A DNA stretch of 64,000 nt from Corticium candelabrum (lineage: Eukaryota; Porifera; Homoscleromorpha; Homosclerophorida; Plakinidae). The stretch covers positions 2,146,001 through 2,210,000 of the forward strand of contig NC_085097.1 in the NCBI RefSeq assembly GCF_963422355.1, read 5' to 3'. The notes beneath the pieces were generated by a model. It was not told where the DNA came from and made no database searches. It saw only the letters and a program-made list of their open reading frames with translations. The translations under genes and the position numbers were made by a program. Below, in pieces: positions 20,866 to 32,569 of this stretch (position 1 is the first letter of the stretch; each line of letters begins with the position of its first letter).

Positions 20866-21687
20866 ATGATAGGTGTTAGTGCTGATCAGATCGAAACCGG
20901 GCAATCGTCAGAGTCATTCAGAGTCAATTCGACTGTAGAAGTGGCAGATACCACTGACGGTAATAGTGAATTAAAGGTATGTATACTTTGCAATGAAGCG
21001 TTGCTGTTATGCTTAAATATACTTTTGGGGGTTTCCAGCCCATTCTAGCTTCTCAAGGCTGGAAGTACGACGCGTTTTTGTGTCATGCCGGTGAAGACAA
21101 AAGGAAATTCGTCGGTCCTCTAAACAAGGAGATGAGAAAGAAACATCAGATTGTTTCATTTTTTGATGCTGATTCCTTATCAGAAGGACGCATGGCACAG
21201 ACAGACATTGCCGAAGCCATTATACAGTCTCCTCTATTTGTCGTTATACTCAGCCATAAATTTAAAGGAAAACGTTATCCTGCAGCAGAAGTAAAAGCAG
21301 CACTTGAATTTAACAAAAATGGACCTGACTCATTTGAATTTAAATCACGTTACAAGAAGGTCATACCAGTCTTTTACAAGCTTACAGCCGATGAATGCAG
21401 CGGCTGTGATATCGAGATTTTAAACATATTAGCTGGAATTACTGGCATTGAGAAGAAGCAGAATGAAGACGTTAGAAGTTTTGTGAATTACGTTGCCCAG
21501 AAAATTTTAAAACATGTTAAAGCCCAAAAAGATAAACGTAATTATTGTATAAGCTAACAACTGTGTTCTTATAACATTTAACGATGCTTATTAAATGTAT
21601 TTAGCTGAAGTGGAGACCCTTCCGGAAATGTCACCTGTTCATACTCGGGTAAAAGAGATCTTCGATGAATTTAAGAAAAGGACCTAG
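20866..21687 (+). CDS. TIR-domain protein, three exons with tiny introns
   Basis: Exons 20,866-20,976, 21,039-21,546 and 21,605-21,687 join in frame into 233 residues. Intron 1 (62 bp) is AAG|GTATGT...TTTCCAG, phase 0. Intron 2 (58 bp) is T|GTATAAG...TATTTAG, phase 1, and joins a short last exon ending EIFDEFKKRT. Residues about 44-190 are a TIR domain: WKYDAFLCHAGEDKRKF is the first strand and box 1, FFDADSLSEGRMAQTDIAEA the BB-loop region, then FVVILSHKFKGKRYPAAEVK. Glu121 in PAAEVKAAL sits where SARM1 and plant TIRs have their NAD-cleaving Glu, so an NADase role is possible but unproven. No signal peptide or membrane segment. Upstream exons cannot be excluded. Without splicing, exon 2 would stop at 21,557. 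It lies about 4 kb from the ZU5-UPA ORF. Confidence 0.85.
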
Positions 21688-22564
21688 TAGGACAACATAA
21701 ATGATTGTAATTAGGTGAGAAAATAGCTGATCGATAGAGGAGTTTGACATATAGTCAAAGTCTATGTTTTTACATGTAACGTATCAAGTGCTATTTTACT
21801 AGATTACATGCATGGAGTAGTTTGATGTGCTGTTTGTACAATGCGACATACATACAAGTAAATTAGCGGTAAGCACAAGAGTCTGGTCTTCCTACAAAAT
21901 TGTTTCTCATTTCTATATCTATAGTATCATTGATGTATAGACAAATGCTGTTCAAATAGAAGACCCATAACGATGCAATTGTTTGTTTAGTTCAAGACGA
22001 GAAAATCTTTAAGTATACCTACCAAACACTATCCCTAAGTGTATCCCTAACCCGTAACCCTAATCCTAATCCTATATAGACTAAACCGTAACCTTATTTA
22101 ACTTTAAGCAGGAAGCAGTAACGCAGAACAAACATTTTTCAAATCTGTGAATGAAAGTATCATTCTAGTTAATCCATAATAACATCACTGTAGAAGCCAT
22201 TTCTGTCGTATGCGAAAGAACAACCGTATTAGTAGATACAGCGGTAATTCATGCGCGCAAGATGTCACCCTTAAATGGCCTACTATCTGTACTGCCTACA
22301 ATCGATATCAACTCGTGTAGACTGTAGAATAGCCGAATAACTGATGTATTTAGATAGTAACGCCAAAAGCACCGCTCATCGACTGCGCGTGCTTTCCATC
22401 CTCGCAGTCCCACACTACAATACTACAATACCCCCTTGTAAAAATTGAAACGAACAACCCAACTCAACTCAACGCAAAAGTGTTCATGTAATGTCCGCCT
22501 CTTTGGCTCTTACTGATAACCGCACTTGACGTCCGCATTGTGTTACCACTTCTTCCTTAAAGAG
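21688..22564. other. intergenic; telomere-like motif at 22,030-22,075
   Basis: Mostly featureless. At 22,030-22,075 there are imperfect CCCTAA-like repeats (ctatccctaagtgtatccct, then aacccgtaaccctaatccta), a short interstitial telomere-type tract. No gene seen. Confidence 0.5.
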
Positions 22565-23636
22565 GGAATGTCCAGAGTTGATTGTGAAGTAGCTGCCTCC
22601 GCTGACGATTGAAATGGCTCTGATAAGACTCACTGAAGAGAAGTGTGACTGCAGTTACTGAATCCAACCTACACGTTTCCTGCACTGAACGCTACACTGG
22701 GAGTGTGAAACACAGAGTAAACAGTGCACTAAATCATACCTGCGTGTCAAGCTACTGTATCCGGGGTGAGTAAGAAACTGCACACGACTTTTCAAGTTTC
22801 TGCCACTCGGATGGAACGGGAAAGTCTCTGCAAATTTCTCTAAACGGCACACTCGATTAAATTTTCATTTGTCTTCAACAGGATATTAACTAATTAGAAC
22901 ATTCAAGTTTATTCGAACACACGCCCACACCAGTAATTTGCCCCGATTATCTACATGGAGTGAGTCGATTTCTACCTAAAAATTGCACGTGACGTGTCCA
23001 CACACACTCAGACTGAGTCTTCCGTACATAACATTACAGTACTCTGCCCGTACGAAGGACGGGTCATGCATCTAGTATTATATTTAGGGAAGACTATAGT
23101 TTCCACCTTAATTAACAAACAAGCTAACCTCATTTCTACATCTTCACACAGTACGTGCTTTCCATTGAGACAATACACCGGCCTTTTTCATAAGCTCTAA
23201 TCAATTTTTGTTTAATTACTTAAGTATAAAGATTTGAATGTACAAATAATGTAATTTTTATTTATAATATCTTCAGCGTTTCTAAATTAAAATTTTACGA
23301 CAACAACAGCAGCAGCAGCAACAACGACAACAACAACAACAACACCAAAACAATTTTACTAGACTTACATGTATATACTACTATATAGCATCTGCATGTC
23401 GTACCAGCTAGTAACCTACACGTCTGTATAGCTGCCTGTTTGTTGACTACTGACAAAACATTACCGGCAGATTAGATTGTAGTTGTCCTGCACTCTTGTC
23501 CGTACACTGCGTACGTATACGCTGGGGAGCGACGGGACCGGTAAAAAATTGACTACAATGGCAAATTAGATGCATTCCACAAGATCAGAGTATGCACTGC
23601 CCATTTAGATCTATAGATACCGTAACGTACGTTAAC
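22565..23636 (-). repeat. repeat family R1, copy A (inverted, lacks core)
   Basis: Its reverse complement matches 24,290-25,085 (copy B) and 45,018-46,010 (copy C). Shared landmarks are a cgtgacgtgtccacacacac / cacgtcacgtgcaa block, cattttcatttgtcttcaac, aatccaacctacacgtttcc, and a CAA-rich tract at 23,303-23,345 that is GTT-rich in the other copies. It ends at the point where copy B begins, so A and B form a head-to-head palindrome. No TIRs or coding recognised. Confidence 0.8.
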
Positions 23637-25140
23637 GACTTACTTTCTTGTCATCATCGGCTGACGAAAAGCTGGAGAAGACGGCGACCTCTATAAACAA
23701 CTACATTTTCGGTCGCCTTTTTCTTTTACTTGCTTTATTTCCAGCTAGATTCTTCATGAGCACGCCGACCTCGTGCAAGCAGTCTTCGCCTATCTATTGA
23801 CATTGTGTACAAAATCGATTTTAGACTCGTGCAGTTGATGAGCGCAAATAAAATATTTGTATGCGCTGAATATATACATAGAGCCTCCCCAGCGAACCAT
23901 AGTCGTGTCACCAACTTCTGTCGATTAGGTCACTATATTCCAAGACAGACTCAGAGTACTGCCGTTCTTTGGGCCAGAATACTAAAGGAATTTTTGGGTG
24001 GGATGGACATTTCCTTCACAGAGCTTCACTACTACGTCGGCAGCTTGCCTAGTCTTATACTCAGTCAAAAGACCGGTACTAGTTGATCCCATGTTGAAAC
24101 AAGTGTGTAGTCATAATGAGTGATTGTACGTTGTTCAAAGAATTGGTGCTCGATTACGTCAAACTTGATGGGGATTCTTGTTTCACATGTTTGCGTTTTT
24201 CAAGACCTATACTAGTAAATATAATGTACAAAGGCATCTGGCACTGAGTAACGTCATATCTTCAAGACCGACAACTAATAGATCTAGATGGGCAGCGCAT
24301 CCTCTGATCTTGTGCAATGCATTTCATTTGCCTTTGTAGTCAATTCTTTTACCTGCCTCGTCGCTCCTGAGCGTACGTAAGCAGTGTACGAACAAAGTGC
24401 AGAACAACTACAATAACATGCAATCTAGCCTGCCGATAATGTTTTGCAAGTAGCAACAAACTGGCAGCTGAATAGACGTGTAGAATACATTTAAGTCTAG
24501 TAAAGTTGTAGTTGTTGTTGTGATTGTTGTTGTTGTTGTTGTTGTTGCTGTTTTTTTCGTCAAATTTTAATTTAAAAATATATAGTACTAGATGCATGAC
24601 CTGTCCTTCGTACGGTCAGAGTAGTGTAATGTTATGTATGAAAAGACTTAGTGTGAGGATGTGTAGACACGTCACGTGCAATTTTTTTGGTAGAAATTGA
24701 CTCACTCTTCATGTAGATTTGGTGCAAATGACTGGTGCGGGCGTACGTTCGAATAAACTGGAGAGTGTTAATTAGTTAATATTCCGTTGAAGACAAGTGA
24801 AAATCTAACCGAGTGTCCCGTTCCAAGAAATTTGCAGCGACTTTCCCGTTCAATCCGCGCAGAAGAAACTTAAAAGTTGTGTGTAACTTCTTACTCACCT
24901 GTAGAACAGTAGCTACATACGCAGGTATGATTTAGCGCACTGTTTGCTCTCTGTTTTCACACTCCCGGCGTAGCGTTTAGCGCAGAAAACGTGTAGGTTA
25001 GATTCGGTGCAAATGCAGTCACACTTCTCTTCAGCGAGTCTTCTCGGAGCCATTTCAACAGTCTGATTGGACTAAGAAGTCGTAACTTCTAAGACGTTGC
25101 TATCATTGCAGGGAACAGGCGCATCCAATGTGGGCAACAT
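23637..25140 (+). repeat. repeat family R1, copy B
   Basis: It opens with tttcttgtcatcatcggctg acgaaaa, as does copy C at 44,390, then runs parallel to C for about 1.5 kb. The first 650 bp (core) are absent from copy A. The core contains phrases such as gagcctccccagcgaaccat and gttgatcccatgttgaaaca with no convincing ORF. The 3' half is the part inverted in copy A. Family size and boundaries suggest an interspersed, probably non-autonomous element of unknown class. Confidence 0.8.
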
Positions 25141-25389
25141 GTAATATAAGGAAGCACTAGAAGTGCAAACCCTCGGCCGGAAGGTAATTAGTGGCTCTAT
25201 GACAGAACCAATTAACCGCCACGCACAGCGAAAGTATAGAGCAATACGAAAACCAGCTTTCGGTTAGATAGGTGCAAAAGACGCAGCACTGATTTTCAGT
25301 GAACAAAACAAGATTTCATGCACCTACAATGTTTTGAGCTTTCAGAAGATGACACTATTGATGGGACAAGCATAATGTTACAACCTTTG

Positions 25390-26290
25390 CTCTCTAGAGG
25401 TCTAGCTCTTTGAGCAACTTCTCTAGGCGTCTGATTGTTTGTGCAGCTTTTGAAATCGTAATGAACCACTATGGGCGGTTTTAGGCGTGGCATAGGTAAC
25501 CCCAAAGCCAAAAAGAACTAGATGTGGGAAAACGTAAACGTTACAAAAGTAGCTAGATTATGCGTTGTTTCTAAGTGCTAAGCTCTCACGTACAACAAAA
25601 GAAACAGTTCGCCACCGATTGTTCAGCTTACAACAATCTAGACGGCTGGTTGTTTGTATAGATTCTCGAGACCATTATGCAGCTTCTCTAGACATCTGGT
25701 TGTTGTCTTAATGGGGAAAATATGCGCGTTTTCAAAAGTAGATCAGGTTGTTTCGAAGTGCTGAAACAAGACAAATGTTACAAGTCGGGTAGCGCCGTAC
25801 GTGATGAAGTAGCGCGCGTGACAATTGTTCTGTTTGTTGGTGGGAAGTTACAAATGAAGAGCTAAACAAGCAGTTAACCACTGATTTTCCAGCTCACAAG
25901 AATGTAGACGTCTGGTTGTTTCTGCAGATTTTCTAGGCATCTGTTTGTTTGTCTGTCGAGCTTCTCTAGACGACTGGTTGTTTGTTCAGCTTCTCTAGAC
26001 GTCTGGTAGTTGTCGTAATGGGGAAAAACATGCATCTTACAAATGTAGTTGTGTCGAAGTGCTGGAACAAACCAAATGTGACAAGTCGGAGAGCCTCAAC
26101 GCTAGGACGGCTGGCAATTTTCGCCTTCCGTGATGAAGTAACGGACATGATTATTGTTCTGTTTGTTGGTGGGAAACGTATGTTACAAATTGAGCGCTGC
26201 TCACCACCGATTTTTCCGCTCACAAGAATGTAAAAGTCTCGTTCTTTGTGCAGCTTCTCTAGGCATCTTGTTGTTTGTGCCATTTCTCTA
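25390..26290. repeat. tandem repeat of about 280-300-bp units with short sub-repeats
   Basis: The phrase cttctctagacgtctggttg occurs with variations near 25,410, 25,640, 25,685, 25,910, 25,960, 25,995 and 26,258. A longer unit (gtaatggggaaaa, then gaagtgctggaacaa, acaagtcgg, gatgaagta and ttgttctgtttgttggtggg) is present at about 25,712-25,860 and again at 26,016-26,180. It is a decayed tandem duplication. ORFs on both strands at 25,966-26,283 arise inside it. Confidence 0.7.
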
Positions 26291-26540
26291 ATAGTTAGAT
26301 GTTGCCTACTGTACGTACCGTACTTACACAGCTATCCGTCTAACCTCAATTTTGGTTGTTGTAATGAGGTTACCTCACAGGCAAAACAAAACATCAATAT
26401 GGGAAAACATGCACGAGCACATGTAGATTAATTAGGCGTCTGTTCGCTCTGACTTTGGAGACCGCAACAAAAATGAATAGAGACGCACTAGCGTACTTAC
26501 AGGTCGGCCGAGCGGCTTCGTCCGACAAACAGACGCTGTC

Positions 26541-26783
26541 ATGGACAATGCACTTTTCCCTTCGCAAATTCCCGTCAAGCGCCTAATTTCTGTTGAAGAC
26601 GACACTAGTGATCTTTGCAACAACACCACGGCCGCTCAGCCACGCGCACTAAAAATTCAAGCTGGCAGACTGCAGAACCATGTACAGGACGGACGCCCGA
26701 TGGACGAATTTTTGCTAGCAGCTACCAAAGAAACAGAGGTGAAGCCTCATGATGACATCACGTTCGTCTATTGGTCGGAATAG
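26541..26783 (+). CDS. small hypothetical protein (80 aa)
   Basis: ATG 26,541 opens an 80-residue frame (MDNALFPSQIPVKRLISVED at the start, HDDITFVYWSE at the end) ending at TAG. The sequence around it is richer in GC than its surroundings, and the composition is protein-like rather than repetitive. No domain recognised. It could be a first exon or a chance ORF; there is no RNA-level evidence. Confidence 0.25.
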   Translation: MDNALFPSQIPVKRLISVEDDTSDLCNNTTAAQPRALKIQAGRLQNHVQDGRPMDEFLLAATKETEVKPHDDITFVYWSE

Positions 26784-27136
26784 CTTCATTTGTACTGCGC
26801 TAACCAACTACATATACGGTCATACGGTTATCGAACGACTATCATACCCTTAGCCCGGAAATCCGGGCCTCGGGTAACAAGGAAAGTGGAATGCAATGGA
26901 ACGCGGAATAGAATGCGGAATAGAATGCGCATGTGCCATGTCTGCGAATTGATGCAAGCTGAATTTCTGCACACATCCTGAATAGAGCAAAATTAAACAA
27001 ATAATCTGTAATGGAATATCAAACGCGGGCTGCAACGTGAGTCAGAACTGCGCAACAACATTTAAGAAGCAGACAGTATCTCCACACAGCCATACATAAG
27101 CAGTACCAAAAACAGAACAGGATCAACAACACTGGG

Positions 27137-27250
27137 TATCTAATGAACAGCCCAACAGTTACTGTCTAATGAACAACACAACACAAAAAATTATTGCCTA
27201 ACGAACACAACACAACAGCAATGTGGAATGAACAACACAACTGGCTAATG
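27137..27250. repeat. degenerate minisatellite (taatgaacaacacaac)
   Basis: Units such as ctaatgaacagcccaacagt, ctaatgaacaacacaacaca, ctaacgaacacaacacaaca, ggaatgaacaacacaac and ggctaatgaaaa follow one another at about 25-35 bp spacing. No gene in the surrounding 26,784-27,700 is supported. Confidence 0.7.
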
Positions 27251-27689
27251 AAAAATAAGGTATTTCATGAAATTCTAAAGACTCGGTCCAAAATAGCATA
27301 CGTAGGCATTCTCAATGCACAGAGGACAGCTGGCTATAAATATCAGTCGGAATACAAAGGCTCATTAGTTCAAAGGTTGGTTCAGCTGCCTTCACGCACT
27401 CAATTGCACTGTAATAATGTGCAGCTAATTCCTTTTTGTGAGTGACAAGATTTCCTGATGTATCCCGGTAGGAGCGTTTTTCAACTCTTGCCGTGGTGAT
27501 ATCATATGATGGAGTTGGAGTTGTTCCATCTGCTTATCGAAGTGAGTTTGCTACAGCCCTGGCAGATGCGGATATTTTCGGTTATAAATTTGGGATAAAA
27601 CGGATTTGTGTTTGTAGGGATTGTCAAGGTACGTACCCTGACACAATGGCAGGAAGGCACAGACGATTGATGAATTGACAGCTCATGTT

Positions 27690-30600
27690 CTGAAAATGGG
27701 CAATGACAGAATTATCCATAAACTGTTCTGTTGCAGGAACCGTGCCTAAAGCTACCATAGTATATGGCAAGGCAGCAATAGAGTCAGTTGGAGCTGCATA
27801 TTTCTTGACTCCACTTTGAGTTACCTGCTTTTTCTTTCATCCTCTTCCAGGGGGCATTCCACTCATTGCTAACGAGGTGATGTTAGGCTGAGAAGCTGAT
27901 GGCAGTGATGCCCCATACCATTCCAAACATTCTCTAAAGGAAAGGTTCATCTTTGCAAAAGCAACATTATGCGAGCACAACTTGCTGGAAACTCACTGTG
28001 GGCAGTTAGAATCACACGCATACTGCCCATTTCCTTTATCTCTAACGATGTGAGGAATATCACTACGGTAAGAAGACAGCTCGACCTATTTTGCCTGTTC
28101 CTGGCAATGGGGTAATAATGTCTTCCCCCTTTAGTAACATACCAGCTTTGTTCCATATAGCAAGCAGGAAGACCATTGGTAATCTCTAAATTCCACTCTC
28201 TTCCGCACAAATAGATAGGCAGTTCAGTGGTTGAGGAGTCTAACTGTGCAAGCTGCTACATCATCATCTCTGATAAGGGGGTGAGATAAAGCAGAGACCG
28301 GAGCAGAATGAAACCTCTGGACAACTCATTTTCGCTGCTCTGATCGCATCTTACTCCATTCTTCCATCGCCACGCCAAGGTGCTTGTAGTTCTCTGCAAG
28401 TCAAAATTGGCCCCTTCCAGACAACGAACAAATGATCTCATTTCGATGTGCATCGATTAGCCTTTTCATCTCTTGTACAAAGTCAGGCCACTGGGTCTTC
28501 TTGTAGCTTACTTGCTTCTTTAGCACAGAATTAATAGCTTCTGAGTTGTTTGTTGTGAAGATTAAAGAAGGAGGACCAAGGCCAATAGCTTCTCGAATAT
28601 CCTTACGCATGTGATAACGAACTACATCAGCTTTGGCTTGTTTAAGTGATTGCAAAATTTGGGAACAACCTGGCTAGCATACTGAGAATCTCGTTCATTC
28701 CAAGATACCGTTACAGCCTCTAGCTTGTCATCGAAGTCCTCAACACTGCAGGCATCAACCAGACCGTCAACTCTTATATTGCCTTTACGTTTCCCAAAAA
28801 TCTCATCCAGAAATTTCTGCGATACTTGCTTAGGAATAGGCAATTCGCATAACTTCCCTGAACATCCTTCTTGAAGTGCACAAAACATCGCAGTTAAAAG
28901 GCAAAAAGGAAAATTATGAGCAAGAGCTCTAGTCAGATTCCTGTCTCCATCTGCACCAAATGCCATAATGTTTCGAAGCAACTTGCTGTGACTGACCAAT
29001 GTACAGGCAAAATAATTGAACGTAGAAAACTGCATGCGCTGGTGCACAAGCATTGTTATCGCCATTAATGGGTGCTTTCCTGTGCAAACATCTTCCAAAA
29101 TCAGGTGATACTAAGTTAGTGGTGTGACGAAGAATTCACTAAGGTTAAAGGTGGTTTCTGCTTTCATGACTGAGAACTGATCATTATCTGTGTAGAAACG
29201 GATGAGGTCATTTGTCTGCCACTCATAGAATAGAACTGATTGAGGCTTCGGGGCTGCTTTTACATCTTGCACAAACAACTCTCCTTTACCTTGTGAAAGC
29301 TTGCTCTCCATCATTATGCTATACAGCACGTCACTGTCTTTCGGTTGTGCAGCCATCCTTTGAAAATTAGCAACCTGCTCTATCACGAAGGAGAAATGCA
29401 ATGCCTCTTGCTACAATTTCTCTACCTTGCTCCTTGGCGACTGTTTCTATCACATGCTCAGGAGTAGACTTCATCGCAAGTGACTGCTTATGGTCTTTGG
29501 TTTTCTCGAAAGTTCTAAAGAAAGAAATTGTAGTCTTTGAATTCACGTGAGGCTGCTTTTGATGTCCACTTTCGGTCTCTCTAGCAAATACTGCAGCAAG
29601 CAATACTTGATGCTGTTACCTTAAGTCTGCAACAACATAGAATCACAATCATAATCATGTCACCTATTAGAAGCTGCTATTGTACTTGTATTGTACCAAT
29701 GATTCCTCAGTATGTTTCATCAGAATGTTCTACACATATAAACTAGCAGTTACATGCTGGTACTCACTCATGGTATAAGTAATTAGAATTTGTTCAAACA
29801 TTTGAATATTTTAGATCCTCAAAGCATTAAAAATTAGTTAGCAACCAGTGTCCCTGACAAAATCAATTGAAACGTTTGCAACACTATATAGACACGACAT
29901 CTTAGCACACCACCTACTCTACCCTAACGCAGAGTTTTCGAAAAGGTTAAGAAAAAGGTAGTACTATTGATATAAGCACACTTCTTAAATTTTAAAATTT
30001 TAAATAGCTGTATGGCTGTTTATGAGTATGATTGGCTATTATTGTGTTACCATAAAATCATCACATCATTGGAATGCTACATCCAGTTCACTTGTCATGC
30101 TGTAAAACATTTGTACATGTTGGTTACCACAATCTGAAACAGGCAATTAATAGGACATCTGCATGTTTTCGTCTATTCTCATCATTAGCAATTTGAGTAG
30201 AAGACAACAGAACCAAAGAAAAGTAGGTGGTACTTATAGAACTATTAAATGTGTAAATGACTGCAAATTGCTTCAGATTTGACAAAGATGAGTATCTATC
30301 TTGAGTTGAAAGTACCATAAATGGCAAAAGCGCCCTCCTAAAATTCACATTTACTACAAGCTACCATGTGTTGCACAAGCAGTACACTAGAAATTAATGT
30401 CATGATATTAAGTTCGTGAGGTCAAAATAGTAGAGTGGCCTTCGCAGGAGGCATAGCACAGCAATATACCCTCAATGTCTTAGGCAAAACCCTGTAAGAG
30501 GTCGTCATATAACTACTAAGGGATGTCAAAGACATTATTATGCATAGCCAAAGCAGCTGGCCTACCTTGAATTTCCTCAATGCTCCTTCGAAATTTTGAG

Positions 30601-31225
30601 TAGGTTGCATGTACAAAATAGCGGCAGATAATCACAAAATGGTCTTCGCAGTGAGGTGGTATTTTCAAAAGGAGATCTTCTTTCGTTTCAACAGCTTGAA
30701 GTAGGAGCGACAAGTGCCATTTGAACACCGTGATCCCAAATCATCAGCTTTCATGTCTGCAATACTAACAGAGTCAAGATCCATGACAAAAGTGCAGTTG
30801 CAGTTCACACCCAATGGTAGAACTTGGCAAATTTTATCTTTGGCGGTGGATTCACACACGAGAATGTCTACTGTCTCTGACAGACTAAAATCAACAACTG
30901 CTTGAGAGTACACAAGGAGTTTCGGGTCATCACCCAAAACCTTTAGAGCAGGCTTCTCAAGTACAACTTTCAGGCAACTTTGATGTATCAAAACTTGAAT
31001 CTTTAGATAAAGAAGAATGAGAAAGCCTTCGTCTAAAGAAAAGGCAATCCAATTACCATTGCCTTTCTTCTGCCATTCATCCCCACTCGATGCATCTGAA
31101 TGGCCAGTAATGTCACCGTATATCCCAAACCAGCAACATGAGTATAGAGACGTCGAGTAAGCAAATGCTTCTATGGGAGATCTCAGCGCACGCAATCCTG
31201 AGTTGAGGGCTTCATCACTGATCAT
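27690..31225 (-). pseudogene. MULE-type transposase gene (decayed, SWIM-containing)
   Basis: Minus-strand blocks in order: KLLVYSQAVVDFSLSETVDI and LPLGVNCNCTFVMDLDSVS (31.1-30.8 kb), FVIICRYFVHATYSKFRRSI (about 30.6 kb), TNDLIRFYTDNDQFSVMKAE then TTFNLSEFFVT (about 29.2 kb), HPLMAITMLVHQRMQFSTFN and IMAFGADGDRNLTRAL (29.0-28.9 kb), FTTNNSEAINSVLKKQVSYK (about 28.5 kb), a SWIM-like Cys/His region (about 28.0 kb) and a C-terminal ITSLAMSGMPPGRG (about 27.85 kb). This is the layout of animal MULE transposases with a C-terminal SWIM finger. The usual first Asp (D-x-T-Y/F-N-L) is Glu, and the second block is A-D-G-D instead of T-D-G-E. Frames shift between blocks. Some gaps may be introns (about 29.6-30.5 kb), but I could not define splice sites. 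Confidence 0.7.
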
Positions 31226-31544
31226 CTTTTCTTCGTGCAGTTGAAGAAGGTATACTAGCTCTTTTATCCACAGGGTCCGCAGGGCACACTAGAGCGCTGT
31301 ACAACCAAATTGATCTGGGTCGAATAACTCCAATAGATACTTGAGCTTGTTTCCGATGGATTCAGAACGCACAATGCGCTATGGAGCTCCACTGAACTGA
31401 TATGAATTTTGTCATACAAATGCAAGAGGAACTCAAGTACCTCCATGCCTATATAAACAGTTACATAAAATATTGTGATCTATTAGAGAAAGAAAAACCT
31501 ATAACTATAGGATATTGTGTATGTGCAAAGCAGAGGATTGGTAC

Positions 31545-31735
31545 GGCTTCCACACCTGCCGCGAGCCTCGAGAGGTTATCCAATGTCCTCATTGTAGGAC
31601 CATCATCTACTAGGACAAGAGTGTTGGTATTGCGCCTCCATCCTCATCCAAAATTGGAATGGATAGCTCCCATATCCAAAAAACGTGAGTATGGTGTAAA
31701 ATTTAAAAAGGTAAAAATTCAAGTCTAAATTTGAA
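31545..31735 (-). pseudogene. possible ATPase Walker-B fragment
   Basis: The minus strand gives RRNTNTLVLVDDGPTMRTLD and then NLSRLAAGVEAVPILCFAHT, an L-V-L-V-D-D Walker-B-like strand followed by a helix and a T-Q. This is the general form of FtsK/A32-type packaging ATPases, which Polintons carry. It lies next to the Polinton relic on the same strand. The stretch is short and the Walker A motif was not found. Confidence 0.2.
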
Positions 31736-31744
31736 ATTTTAAAA

Positions 31745-32569
31745 TTGGAATGGCAATACCAATGCGTGGGATGTGGTAAAATTCACGACTTAGAACACCC
31801 AAAAGCGGGGCCAAACACCCACTACGTCAAAAGATCCAAACACAATCTCAAATAGCACCTCAAAAAACAATTGGAACGATTTCATTTCACCGAAGATCAG
31901 AAGAAGACGGTCGTGATGAGAATGCGACAGATAGAAGGAATATGGTATAGGTTCCACCAAAGGAAACCTATCAAATTGGATTTTATTCTATCCAAGATAT
32001 TCATGCGAATGGGGCCTCCAGAGCAGCAAGCCAACAATGTGCCCCCACCAGCCAAAGACTCTAATCATATATGAGCAAATATGTAACACTATCCAAAATC
32101 TTATCCAAGGGTGGTAAGCTCGTCTACAGACACCCAACTGTTGAAAACATCGGGATATCTTTTTCATTTGACAAATGCTCGGCGACAATTTTTTCGTATC
32201 ACCTTCTCCATATGAAACACGCCTTGGGACGTCTTTTCCAATTCTGGTTCGTACAACGAGCCCTCTGTAGTCTCTCCGTTCCAGTCTTTGATCTTGTAGG
32301 TCACTGGGTTTGTGCTCTGTATTTTGACGATCTCGAACACTTGTTCGGTCCAGGTGGGAATTCGAACACGATCGCCGACTATAAAATTTGAGCGTGTTAC
32401 GGATACTTCTTCTGTGGGCGTCATTTGTATAGATCTGTGATAGGAGGTATTGTATTGTTGCAACAGGGTATCCAAAACGTCTATATACTTATAGATGTTG
32501 TTGGCCGAGAAGTACTTTCACATCTTTGTTTTGAGAGTTTGATTAAATCGTTCTACCACCTCCGCTCTA
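31745..32569 (-). pseudogene. Polinton-type integrase C-terminal region, copy 2
   Basis: The minus strand reads VVERFNQTLKTKM from 32,560 with the catalytic Glu, then YIDVLDTLLQQYNTSYHRSI, VGDRVRIP and VFEIVKIQSTNPVTYKIKDW, an integrase C-terminal SH3-like part. The first half of the core is mostly missing; only YTEGK-like coding resumes past the inserted element at 33.22 kb. One stop replaces a residue in KTKM*KYF. 31,745-32,100 matches the block after integrase copy 1 (13.73-13.99 kb). Not functional. Confidence 0.75.

Noticed and set aside
22030..22075. Chromosome end / telomere
   Set aside because: Only a few imperfect CCCTAA-like units, flanked by ordinary sequence on both sides; interstitial at best.
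25390..26290. CRISPR-like array
   Set aside because: Repeat units are degenerate and irregularly spaced with no conserved spacer length, in an intron-bearing eukaryotic genome; it is a decayed tandem duplication.
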